From assembly GCA_000149265.1 (NCBI GenBank), contig CH002951.1, positions 392,336 to 456,335 on the forward strand: DNA of 64,000 nucleotides, in the 5' to 3' direction. The stretch is from Ciona savignyi (lineage: Eukaryota > Chordata > Ascidiacea > Phlebobranchia > Cionidae). The translations under genes were made by a program, and so were the position numbers. The notes under the pieces are model-generated. The model ran no database searches. It saw only the letters and a program-made list of their open reading frames with translations, and was not told the DNA's origin. Shown in pieces: positions 37,301 through 46,900 of this stretch. The first letter of the stretch is position 1; each line of letters begins with the position of its first letter.

Positions 37301-40300
37301 AGAGTCTTCCCAGTTATATTCCACTGTAGTGCTGGATTATCGGACAGAGTAGGTTTGTTTAAGTATGTCACCACATCTGAAAACTTAGTGGTTCCAAAGC
37401 TGATGTCTTCCACAGTAATCTCAAATTGTTTGTCTTCCAAAGCACTACCAATACACTGAAGAAGTCCAGCTGTATTCGCTTTTCGATAGATGTTTGGTGC
37501 AAGTACAAGTCTTGTGAGTGGATTTTGGGGCCTTGGATTGATCTGTAGATGACTACAGCAAGCCAGCAATGCAGAATCCCAAGCTGCAGGAGAGTTCTGT
37601 GATGACTGAAGTGGAATTAACAACCGTGCACCACCAACAGTAAAGTAAAATGAAGGGAGATTGAAATCAGATGACAATTTTTCAACTGGGTCTTTGTTTT
37701 GGTTAATTGGTATGATATTCAATAAAGGGGAAAAGGTGGAAAATACCTCTTCAACAATACTTGGATTTATCATTATATCAAAAGGTTGTATGGAGCAGAT
37801 AACCTCACTTACACATTTTCTAATGTTTTGTGGTGTTTCAGAAGATGTTATGATGGACGAATTTGCTGTATCAGTACAGTCTTCTTCTTCCTTAACATGT
37901 TGATGGTAATCTGATGTAAGGGCTTGTGTAAAAGTAATTTCAAAAAATTTTCCGGGTTTTGCAGCCATATCAGATTGAGATAATTTGAGTTTTGATGTCT
38001 CACAAACTTGCAGGAAAGATGGAAGGGTTGAAAACATTTCACTCAATGTGATTCCTTTCCATGCAGAATGTGACCAATTTTTATTTAAGAAAATGGAATG
38101 ATGAATACTGCAAGTTGAGAAAGAACTCATCAATTTCAAGTAGACTGACTGACAATCCAAAGACAAACTGACATCTTCAACTTGAAACTCACTTTTGCTT
38201 ATTGTATTGTAATGATGATAGATTGTAGCAGAAAATCGGGGTAAAGTACATTGCAGCCATAGTGTGAAAGGAAGTTTGTCTGCCACTGTAGAACTTTCAA
38301 TATAACTAAGATTTGATTTTGATTCTTCTTTGAAAACATTTGGATTTGAAGTCTGAGTGGACTCAACTGCAGTTGGAACCTGCATAGTGTCAATCTTTAA
38401 AAATGGCACGGTATGATTATCTAAATCCAAGGTGGAACAATTTTTCTTTAGATCATCAATGCAGGATAGAAAGTGATTCAAAATACCAACGACAAGCTCC
38501 GTTTGAGGCTGGGAGATTTTTAATTTGATTGGTTCAACATCAAGATGAACAGCAACATTTATTTTCACAGATTGAGATTTTGGTTTAGTGATTACTACTG
38601 TACATGCTGCTGCACAGGGCTGAGCGATGTAATGTACACATTTGTCAAAATTATTTTGTGTGTTAATTACAGTGTATATGCTTGCTTTTTCCATACCAAT
38701 ATTTAGTGTTCCAAACTCAGTATATTTGTTGACTGAGACCCCCTTTTTTAAAAGTTCAGGCGTCACTTTTACACGTTTATGTCCTGAAGTGAAAGCAGTA
38801 ATTTCAGGCAGGCAACAAATCAGAAGTTCGCTTGCCTGTTGAGTTTCCATCATGTTTAAGCAGATGGCATCAGTAATATTCAGTGACAGATAACTTTGAG
38901 GAGCAATAGGCAACGTAGTCTTGTGAAATAGAATGTGAACACCTTTGTTTTGCAGCTGAATGGCATAATTAAAGTCTGAGGACGAGTTGGTAGAAGAAGA
39001 TTTTTCTTGTTTTCTTTTTATTGTTAAAACAGGCAACAGTTGCTGTGGTGGAATTCCTGGACAATTAGCGAGAACATCAAGGATGAAAGGGTCAACATTA
39101 ACCACAGTGTTGTGCATATTGGCTACAACAACTCCTGATCCATTGCTTGAAATAGGAGAATGCACATAGAAACTAAGCCAATGACTATCCTCATTCCATA
39201 ACAGACTCCGTTTATCCAGGTGTCTTAGATGAAGATCAGCCTGTGGTGGAGTTGAATCAGAAAATGTTTCCTTACATACATAATTTGAATTTAAATGATG
39301 GGTGCATTGAATGATGGGCACAACTTTTTTGTCCGCATTCCAGTATAAATCAACCGACTTTAATGCACCACCAACTGAGGTGTTTGAAAAAGTGCAGTTT
39401 ATTTCGGCAATAGCATTCTGTAAAACAAAGTGTAAATTGCCAGCTGAGTTTTCTTCAAACATGTGTTTCATGAAGCTAACATCCAGAACATTTTTGCTTA
39501 CAGATTCACGTTTTAAATACTGCACCCAAGAATCTAAAGTATGAGCAAACATTTCAAGTTGAAAAGGAGTTCCGAGAATGGAAAAGGAGAATAAGGTAAA
39601 TTTGGTCTGCCCACACAACATTGTAGAGCGGTTTTCCCAAAACTCACAACCTTGCAGTGAATGGCTTTCCATTACTACATCATTAATTTGCATTACAGGA
39701 AGAGTCGAGGAGGGAAGTGGTGTTGTTTTATCATGTTTTGCGTCTACCATCCAAACAAAGCTGTTGATGCTACTGACTAAGGCAGTGTAATGTGTGTTGC
39801 AGTTTTCCATTAGTCGAGCTGGTGGTGATCTGTACTTGGATAAATAGGCAGCAAAGTGCCTTGCATACATGGGCTGGTTTATTGTAAATGTTGCATCTGG
39901 TATGTGAGTAACCAAGCATGGTAACTTGGCATTTTGTTTATCGCTATGGGGATGTAGTTGAGTGAGTGAACCTTTACGGAATATATCTACTCGATAGAAC
40001 TCCTTATCTGTATAATTACTAAAATCCATGTTAACAACGGGTAGAATAATTGCAGTGTTTCGCACTCCAAATGTGCTCATTCTTGTAGGGACAAAGAAAA
40101 TTAAATTTCCTTGTCTTGTGGTCATTGGAGAATGAATGACTTCTTGTGGCAATAATGGATAATCTTTATGAGTGTGGCTCTTCGCCCATGCAGTTATCAG
40201 ATCTGCACATAATAAAGTGTAACTACTGATTATGAGTTCACTTTTCTCTCCTCCTATGATTATTTTCTTCCATGATCTCTCTTGCACATTTTCCCATTGT

Positions 40301-41793
40301 TCTACATCTTTTAGTTTCACAGATCGAAGAAAGTCATTGAAATCAATCTCAACCATAGAATCTGCATCACGACCATCTTCAGCTATATACAAATATTCTG
40401 AATAAAAGACGTCTGTTGTTCTGAATTTTTCCTGTTGAGAATCAAATTCTTGTTTTAACAAAACATAGTTGCATGGTGCATTGTTGTTTTCAGGAGATCG
40501 AAAATCAAACAAAGAACCAGCTGCAAATCCCACCAGAGAACTTCCTCCTGTTGCTATTGTAATTGTATCATTGCATGAGTGATTTGTAATGCTTATCCCA
40601 TTTAAAATATCTGGTACACCGCCTAGGTACTTAATTGCACCGTTTGCCAATGATGTAACACAAGAAAAAAAGTCTAATCCTCTAGATATTATTTCAATGG
40701 AAAGCCCCTGAGCACTCATTTCAAGAAGAGGTTGGGATCTTGAGGAGTGTGATCTATGAAACTGCTTAGAACCACCCGAGCGTGAAGTTTTTAACTTTAT
40801 TGCAATATGTTTAATGTAAATCCCAAATGCAAGGACTGGATTTTTGACTTCATTTTTTTCAATCTCATAGCTTAAAATTGGTGGAACGTATGACCATGCC
40901 CAAGATGCCCAACTGTCATTTGGATCATTAGGCTTTTGCTCTGAACTCTCTATGATCTTATGTGACACTTCTATTCTGCCATAGTACAAATGTAAGCAGA
41001 GTTGAAGCAAGTGCAACACAGCCGGGAGCTGTACTTCACTTATATTTAGTTCATATCTATCCATCATTAGATTTACTTTAATTGCAGATGGACACCTTGA
41101 TGTATATTTGGGATAAGTAGTGTGTTTCCTTATTACAAGGTTTGACCGAAACAACAATGGTTCTTCAAATGAATCCACCCGACCGCTGACACCTTTTCTG
41201 TCCAAGCAAACCGTCATGTCCTTTAGTTCCAGGACATGTCTTAGCACGGAGCTTGTTTCATTCATTTCAATGAATGCTGGATTCCACAGTTCATTGACAC
41301 CATTGTAACTTGCAGTTTGAATATTCAAAGACAAAACAATGTCATCTTCAATATATTTTAAAATTAAATTGTTAATTACAATTGAAAAATTGTTCTTTAT
41401 TTTTCTCATCAAACTTTCTATGTATGAAGCTTGAACAGCGGTTGGACTGTCCTTGTCCTCATTAGGCGATGATACCTCTTTTTTAATTATTTTCTGACAA
41501 TTCAATTTGACCACACACTCAACTGTATTTAGTGTAGCAACCACAGGCTCAGAAGCTAGTTTACTCCATGGAACATGCAATCGCATTTCTTGTGCTTGAC
41601 AACTCACAAAACTAAACGGAGCTTCACCAAGTTCATTGTCCAAAGCATCAAGTTTGAATTGTAAATTATGTAGCACAGCATCTCCTCCCCAGAGTGAAAG
41701 CTGTAAATTCTTTGCTTCAATGTCTTTCACATATTTGGATAAATAGCTTAGTAAGAAAGGAGACAAATAAGATTCCAATCTCAGTATGCTCAT
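31357..41793 (-). CDS. VPS13B: VPS13B (Cohen syndrome protein 1) lipid-transfer protein, one 10.4-kb exon
   Basis: VPS13 proteins are long rods with a hydrophobic groove that move bulk phospholipid between membranes; VPS13B works at the Golgi and between Golgi and endosomes. The frame encodes 3478 residues (human about 4000). The N-terminal chorein region starts with LESYLSPFLLSYLSKYV, then LQLSLWGGDAVLHNL and VPWSKLASEPVV, specific to VPS13B rather than VPS13A/C/D. The middle is the repeating beta-groove. A VAB-type adaptor region spans roughly residues 2290-2800. The C-terminal part (about 3155-3330) has YGAGWVIGSLDLLGNP, LLMPYEGLMIGPTAFVGGF and SGIGKALVGVVTRPLGGAAG, then a PH-like end. Some human segments, including one before SGIGKALVG, are shorter or missing. 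The human gene has about 60 exons; here there is no intron at all. The frame is intact and conserved throughout, so it is not a pseudogene. The start chosen is the first ATG, four codons before the usual LESY start. Confidence 0.96.
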   Translation of the reverse strand: MSILRLESYLSPFLLSYLSKYVKDIEAKNLQLSLWGGDAVLHNLQFKLDALDNELGEAPFSFVSCQAQEMRLHVPWSKLASEPVVATLNTVECVVKLNCQKIIKKEVSSPNEDKDSPTAVQASYIESLMRKIKNNFSIVINNLILKYIEDDIVLSLNIQTASYNGVNELWNPAFIEMNETSSVLRHVLELKDMTVCLDRKGVSGRVDSFEEPLLFRSNLVIRKHTTYPKYTSRCPSAIKVNLMMDRYELNISEVQLPAVLHLLQLCLHLYYGRIEVSHKIIESSEQKPNDPNDSWASWAWSYVPPILSYEIEKNEVKNPVLAFGIYIKHIAIKLKTSRSGGSKQFHRSHSSRSQPLLEMSAQGLSIEIISRGLDFFSCVTSLANGAIKYLGGVPDILNGISITNHSCNDTITIATGGSSLVGFAAGSLFDFRSPENNNAPCNYVLLKQEFDSQQEKFRTTDVFYSEYLYIAEDGRDADSMVEIDFNDFLRSVKLKDVEQWENVQERSWKKIIIGGEKSELIISSYTLLCADLITAWAKSHTHKDYPLLPQEVIHSPMTTRQGNLIFFVPTRMSTFGVRNTAIILPVVNMDFSNYTDKEFYRVDIFRKGSLTQLHPHSDKQNAKLPCLVTHIPDATFTINQPMYARHFAAYLSKYRSPPARLMENCNTHYTALVSSINSFVWMVDAKHDKTTPLPSSTLPVMQINDVVMESHSLQGCEFWENRSTMLCGQTKFTLFSFSILGTPFQLEMFAHTLDSWVQYLKRESVSKNVLDVSFMKHMFEENSAGNLHFVLQNAIAEINCTFSNTSVGGALKSVDLYWNADKKVVPIIQCTHHLNSNYVCKETFSDSTPPQADLHLRHLDKRSLLWNEDSHWLSFYVHSPISSNGSGVVVANMHNTVVNVDPFILDVLANCPGIPPQQLLPVLTIKRKQEKSSSTNSSSDFNYAIQLQNKGVHILFHKTTLPIAPQSYLSLNITDAICLNMMETQQASELLICCLPEITAFTSGHKRVKVTPELLKKGVSVNKYTEFGTLNIGMEKASIYTVINTQNNFDKCVHYIAQPCAAACTVVITKPKSQSVKINVAVHLDVEPIKLKISQPQTELVVGILNHFLSCIDDLKKNCSTLDLDNHTVPFLKIDTMQVPTAVESTQTSNPNVFKEESKSNLSYIESSTVADKLPFTLWLQCTLPRFSATIYHHYNTISKSEFQVEDVSLSLDCQSVYLKLMSSFSTCSIHHSIFLNKNWSHSAWKGITLSEMFSTLPSFLQVCETSKLKLSQSDMAAKPGKFFEITFTQALTSDYHQHVKEEEDCTDTANSSIITSSETPQNIRKCVSEVICSIQPFDIMINPSIVEEVFSTFSPLLNIIPINQNKDPVEKLSSDFNLPSFYFTVGGARLLIPLQSSQNSPAAWDSALLACCSHLQINPRPQNPLTRLVLAPNIYRKANTAGLLQCIGSALEDKQFEITVEDISFGTTKFSDVVTYLNKPTLSDNPALQWNITGKTLIVEEPTFRPIIEQFDLHATVAPAIWHKTTSKETVVCAPSLEANLVTDVIVHLTSMQIETLLEIGNECINNINKIVDSYHTLTSQAKDELLIQHEDSGFSICESSHASEKPVRSTNVGLMGDALLTSQKVNIMCYQFVEQTSDEKLVKPIFLLEIVQPSIMFQVSKQIQKLEIQFHDANANVSLGNSVLESLIHSEYNYPTCMLKTMSGECDKRTGVPPSLFTATAQHFLSSKAKISVVVGRPIKLSADDNVVNAISLCMNMIKEIASTNESTKQQRNEEAMISLPNIFSSVSFITEQIVLQVHFITTAFRISTSKVCAGLQFRKDGLAYDLVVNNFALRQNIKNTDYIPLLLPVTVRADSTTMFQKKAFSSFSRLNVRLSPVHIMFNTALSGIIQPVQISLQKWQLTLLGNSKDETFLPQFPIIYKPQHTTISDDLRTGTYTYITADGQEPLPNQIIFSSKCPPCKMTWCYRQPHAIKRVHITPIPFKIPQNSDHKNFGFGIKCTLESFNTAKSVYEVSKEFVISETEHVDFELFNDNTPFYEINCSTKWRVIVHNEHEFELSPMSLAASMQVETVFNSDFIPSWSVQLDVDQVLFTFIAQEKQNNIECLQVKANNISSNFKHWNHKQPPSLSASCDLELCAQVIDHRNLTWLPVLKSILMSLSVQHVRALTKAQIESKDIIEIHVSQRVLHSVQYLINICSDISKMHQNLPGVILKNNTEASLMVGQSMTDECIRFSANSKMPYFWRSHKNMPKLHLSVEGLDNLMWSDNFSPYSPKTHSLFNISENEAMVISTEMNDSWQACMEFNGQIRFVNRLSFNIYLFIEVQNKLISSFLPVNGKADYLKSPSRLSSIKLSSTSQMNDTLTEVDLSDVMECKNEPTIIKLMDTLHTTRHIQICYCQQNQTHVFLFIPVFMVRSHLPNPVILHVESRSHQKSLTYTVEGCGKEIQLTELPPHLTHHLTIQMNENEPPFDANVPIHCSLRNTMTESGDFHKKRVDFSSAYPNYIKLDEKYSEEKWTHGDGKIQAKLSLHCNSLLVELTPWCLISNQTNMVFCIMSPDGAVTIIQPGKIEIPHYFSTSFQLRTSSSSSSGWLTLKKDEENDHPSRSGKVSSTHVPYNGSMPVLLRKNNTVLDVLVDSRLSHGLRVLTISPRWWFVNASQDLIHLQVLGCTNYHEQQLLRKNKLVNVKSDSPVALLKWKMHPESSSESSTSDDAGAQEHPPDATANTVITSSADTTSSFLCVSHDLNDGSLQSCFIDRTICVFSQNLVAAVSVENYFRKRMVNLHKINGNVITKQLVLTKYEHNDMVYLILNDVSMEKYVLYNHTNCVLHLREISDLFSQSSFLELKPSEYIRYESFMDAEMFPRCLRNNRSIKMQLSKGGVNKWTEILISRKPVIVEIDIPSLGPLKCTTTTSNGSIQVHLGENPTFGINTDLPAQKYSILSHVNGLKILFFDDLINHTYCIDMMQANFDDVTVTLCNELETKNWIAKLSLSNIQVDNHAFPETDFPVFISSIPTNQNHLFLLTLTCTERFQILSTDLQLLPLEVKIESSFAQALSNLLQSYMDSVKGDDNKVTNNPLFPLAVKHEQKVVSAPLRFQSITIHETMVILSFRAAVKLYVSIDRGVLSFSKFSCKDVDTTMGELMQELMRHYFADTVYGAGWVIGSLDLLGNPATALRSYAKGVSDFLLMPYEGLMIGPTAFVGGFTRGFSSLLRHLSSGTLRSVTNIASSISRNLSKEQKMQQQYFKLPGETSSIPVLDSADQENNSPNVGLVSGIGKALVGVVTRPLGGAAGVLSRAGETIIEKVGLEDHKTLRDETQSHKISSYLNSASKFSLKVITENVLVDELLLLECEVISANGAGFKSLLVLSPTNLYIARSEDDEIESVLPNKDIELILSETPNKCSLSIHQVESASSETNAPYPEKVADYLGVHTLLNDNVTTEATSEIKYTAHVSSKTTADLFLSTFNLVKLKSNKFSW

Positions 41794-43923
41794 CTTGATT
41801 CTTGTATAATACTTTTAAAATCTTGCTTAGCATTGGTATAGTATGTTGATCATTTGTTTATTCATTAATGTGTTATCAGTAACAATTTGAGTAGTCTTGA
41901 TGACTTGATCAAGCTAGAAATTAAGAATAATATGTTTAAACAAGATTACAATTAATTTAGTTTTTCCTTTTTTGACAGAGTTACAAAAGAATAAAAAAAC
42001 AAATCATAAAACAGAACAAACAATTGTTAAAACACGTCATTAAAATCCATATATAATGTGTACATCAAATGTAACGTACATGGCTGTGATCCTGTCAAAC
42101 CTAACTTAAATAATGTAAAAAATTATTAGAAATTCAACGATATACACTGTGCATTCTAAAAGAAGAGTGTGCAATTCACGATGTAATGTTAAAGATTATA
42201 ACCGTTCATAGCGCGCATAAACTATAATATAAAACCAACAAAAGTTACAAAACGTATACCGATCTGTCACTGATCTGTCAGTTTTTCCCACGGTCATTAC
42301 TGCCCCTAGTGGAATCATCTACGCGAACCAACATTGCGGTAATTGATCTTTTTGTAGTTTTTTTAATTTAGACAAAATATTTCAACAAATACATATTAAC
42401 CTTAATATTTTATACACATAAAAAATAGTTTTATCTACAACATTTTTCTCTTATCAAACAATAAATTAAAATAAAACACTGGGGAATGACCCCGTGACCC
42501 CACAAAGGATGGGAAACACGTCAAACTGGTTTTATCTCTATGATTTTATATTTGAGTTGATTGCGTGTAAATTTAAATGATAAGCGTCTATTTGTCGTGT
42601 CATATAATGAATAAAGTGCTTGATATTTGTATTGCAATATTTATATACACAGACGTATTTACCGTAATCTAGTGTTTCGAACCACTTTCGATATGATCGT
42701 ATTTTATATAGTCTCTACTATGCTACGTAGCCAGTTAGCCCTAGGCGCCTAGATACACGAAAATACGTTTATTTATATTGTTTAATTCAATTTGGAAACC
42801 CATTTTTATCAAATCTTTTAACTATTTTAATGATGTTATATAGATTATTTATGCCTTAATAGTTTACACTAAAAAATAAAGATAGAACAGCACAAATAAA
42901 ATTAAATACAAAGCAAATTAAAAATTATGTTTAAGGATAGGATATTTATGTTTATCCCAGTGAATAGAAAAAACAAGGGGGTTAACACACAGGCATTCGT
43001 CAGATCACCTTGTGCCCAACGTCGGGTTACCAGAGCTATTGCAATGTGTTGTATATTATACACGCTTCCTTCAATTTGGAAGAAACCCATTAATCCGCTG
43101 GGTTCAGGCAATGTCCATAAAGTGCCTTGCCCAAGGACACAACCGACTAGCTAGCGACCATTTTCGCACCTGCAACCTTTGGATTGAAAGGTGACGCACT
43201 TAACCGTTAGACCAACCGGTCGGACAAAATAAGTCACGTTATCATTAGAGAGGTTATAGATTAGTAACAAATTTTGCATTCCCATTGTTATAAACTCAAC
43301 GCTAAACGTCTGGGTTTGGGATTAGTATGAATTTCCTTTGTTTCATAGGAAATTAGTTTATTATTTATATATGTTACTGTTTTAATTTGCATTTATTGTT
43401 AGGTGGCACTTGCTTGGACAACTGCATGGTTTCTTAGTGTCTCTTAGTTAACTTTTTCAATTTATTTTCGTATTGTTGTTTCTTTCTTTTTCTGTGGGTT
43501 AAACAAATAAATATGTTTAATTGATTGATTGATGTAAATTTTTGTATATTATTACTGCCCTGCTTTGAACCAAATAAGTTTTTGTACAAGAACAATAGCC
43601 TTAGATAAGAAGTATGTTAGTCAGGGTAAAATAAAAATAAAACCGAAACTTTAAACGTATTGCGAAACACCTGAGTTATACGAATGCTATTGCAAGGTGC
43701 TGCAGCATTAAAATTTTACCCAGCCATCATTCACAGTTAAATTTGTAGACTCCATTTTTAATTATATATCTAGCATATTCAGTTAATCCTTATGCTAACG
43801 AAATTTAATTATATTTTGGGTCTTTTACAAATTGTTTTAATGTTACCGGTATTTGCTCTGCAGAACACTGTGGGATCGAATCTGTAGAGGTTCAATAATA
43901 TTTGGGTGCGAAACGATTACATA
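41794..43923. other. Divergent spacer between VPS13B and TM9SF4
   Basis: The two genes point away from each other, so both promoters must lie in these 2.1 kb. A full-length SINE occupies 42935-43223. At 43852-43863 a T-rich tract ending in CTGCAG could be a splice or trans-splice acceptor, leaving a 60-nt leader before the TM9SF4 start. Near 43460-43536 the sequence ends in (ATTG)n, which may be the tail of an old retroposon. Confidence 0.65.
42935..43223 (-). mobile_element. tRNA-derived SINE, full-length copy
   Basis: About 290 bp. Read on the minus strand: a tRNA-like head with an A box (TGGTCTAACGGTTAAG) and a B-box-like GGTTGCAGGTGCGAA; a conserved core with TGTCCTTGGGCAAGGCACTT; then GAACCCAGCGGATTAATGGG, a body, and the tail ending TATCCTATCC. 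It is nearly collinear with the copy at 52924-53212. It probably belongs to the tRNA-derived SINEs described in Ciona, but the family name was not checked. Confidence 0.92.
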
Positions 43924-46900
43924 ATGTTTGCACCAAAGTTTCTTCTGGTCTATATTCTGGCTTCAACACTTTGCAGTTTAGCCATTGCATTCTATGTGCC
44001 TGGGGTGGCACCAGTGGAGTTCTCTAAAGATGACATTGTGGAAATTAAGGTTAAACGTGTTTGTTATGATGGGGGTTAGAGGCTCCTGAAGAGTTTTTTT
44101 AAAATTAGACAGTCAACGATTCTTTTCATTGGTCTGTGTCAGTTAACTAGTTATTACTACAAATTATGAAAAATTGCCATAGTTTTTGTTCCAATCATAG
44201 ACAAATATTCTAAAATTATGGTATTTATGTATATATTTTTTCCATGATTGAGTTCATTGCACTTGTACCTAAGACACAGATAACGACTTTTCGGATAAAA
44301 TATATATGGACAGCTAAAGAATTACCAGTATTATATAATTTTTTTAAAGTTCTATTGCTCATTGATAAAATAATCCACATTGAACCATGTTTCAATCATA
44401 TAAGTAATTATATATTTACAATATATATATATTTTATATGTATTCAATACAAGTGTGGTGCATATGTGATTAAAACAAGGTTTTTCGCATTACTTAATAT
44501 TTCGATGTTGATAAACAGGCAGTGAAGATAACAAGCTCAAAGACTCAGCTTCCTTATGAATATTATTCACTTCCTTTTTGCAAGCCTGCTGTTGTGGAAT
44601 ATAAAACTGAAAATCTTGGTATGTTTTTTTAAATTTAAATTGAATTTGTTTAATTTATTTATTTCATATGGCACCTACTGTTCATTATTTATAAGTCGGG
44701 ATGGTCGTCATTGTATAGTAAAGTACATATTTAGTTTAATTTATTGTTTGAGATACTTACGTTATGTAACAGTAAATAATTATTAAAATATTGTGTGTTT
44801 TAAATATGATAATATTTTACAGATTAGTACCAGTACTGATATTTTTTCTAATAAAAAACTAGTTATTATTCCATTATGTAATAAACACATAACTTTTGGC
44901 TTTTTAATCCAATAAATTATAAATTATTTCATAAACATATACTGAATAATTATGCTATACTTAAATAGAAATATTATTTATTTTACTATTTATTTCAGGC
45001 GAGGTGTTAAGAGGGGATCGGATAGTGAACACTGCATATGATGTCAAGATGGACCAGGATCAGGGTTGCAAAACTATTTGTGAACAGACTATAGATGCAA
45101 AAATGGCCAAAATGCTTATGCAACGAATTAAGGATGACTACTCAGTACATTTGTAAGATCATTAGAACCTAAATTACAGATATATAATACATATATTGAG
45201 TTAAAATTATTTTGCGTTGTATAAAGGTTGACTACTCAGTAGGGATTTCCATACCAAATTGAAATTAAATGCTCATGGTGAAAAAAATAAAATTTTATAT
45301 ATTTAATTTTGATCCCAAATTAATAAAAGAGGTAGATTTATTTCTTTTTCTAATACTAATGATTGTGATTACAATCAAGATTTGCAATTATTTTACCAAA
45401 CAGACATGCGATAATACTTTTCTAATATTAATATAAAACAACAATTTTTTTTTGGCTTTTTCTTAAAGCATATTTTAGTGCGGTTTGAAATTCTAGATTC
45501 GAAAAAAAATATTCAAGAATAATTCTAGAACGGATTTAAATATGGCTAAAAAATCCATGCTGCTTTTACATATTTAACCATGCAATAAATGTGCTTAAGA
45601 CGATTAAGATTTTTTGTTTTACTTTTATGTTTAATTAGAATTTAAGCATGTTTAAAAACCCTGTTTATACCATCAGGACGGTATTTGGTTTTAAACCATA
45701 TTGGTATCACTACATCAAAAATGAAAAATTGAAATAACATTTTTCAGATTGGCTGACAATCTCCCTGCTGCTACCGTGTGGTCAAATGATGGGTCTGAAA
45801 TGCAGTTGGAGCATGGCTTTAAGCTTGGAATCGTGAGAAATGAACAAGAGATGTATATTAATAACCACCTTGCAATCACCCTTCAGTAAGTTAATTGGCA
45901 TTTTGCCCGCTGCCATAAAAGTTATGACAACATGGGATGGAGTATTTTTAAGGCATTACAAGAAAGTTTCATACTTTTTGTAACAAATATTATGTCATAA
46001 TAACCACGTTTATTCCTTCTGTCTTTTGCTTTGCGAGCATATTTTGATTTTCTGCTGAACAAATTTGTTTTTGTGCCATAATTATTGTGTTTGCGTATTC
46101 TGTGCATACTTCTAGTAATATGAAACGGGATACAACAATATAGCATTTTGAACTTCATCAGCTACAACAGCCAACCTGGTGAAGATACATATCGAGTAGT
46201 TGGCTTTGATGTTCAGCCACACAGTCTCGACAGCTCTGTAATGCCAGATGCTGGCAAAACCGGCGATTTCTGCAAAGAACAAGGCCAACAGAAAGTAACC
46301 GAAGAAACAACCAAAATCAAGTTCTCATACGAAGTGCACTGGAAGGTTGGTACAAGTGATATCTCCATTTAGTTATTTTTTTCTACACATGATATGGGAA
46401 AATATACAGAGGATTTTTACTCGCTCTTTTGCTAGTTGAAAGCACAGATGCGAATCTTTCGACCTTGTATTCAAGCCAGAATCCCATCTCCATAGATGTG
46501 TCTTTAGTGCCTTATTCACTCACTTTGCATTTTTTGCTTGTTAATGTGTATAATATCCACTTACAGCCAAGTGAAATTCGTTGGGCCTCGCGATGGGACA
46601 GTTACTTAGGAATGGGAGATGTACAAATCCACTGGTTTTCCATAGTCAACTCTATTGTGGTTGTGCTCTTTCTTGCAGGTATATGCTCTCTCTCTGTGAA
46701 TTACTTGATATAAATGTTTCATGTTGTTATTGGTAAGGTTAAGACGTACTTTACGCACAGTTGGTTCATTATATAACTGCCGTATAACACTTAGCAGGCG
46801 ATATTGGAAAAAATATGTGTCATTCATACTCGTTCCACATATAATCATCAAATATTCAGTTTTAGTACATGCTGTTAGTCTTTTGAAGCTATTGCAGTAT

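Noticed and set aside
43012..43194. Plus-strand frames over the SINE at 42935-43223
   Set aside because: They lie wholly in the repeat and recur in the other copies.
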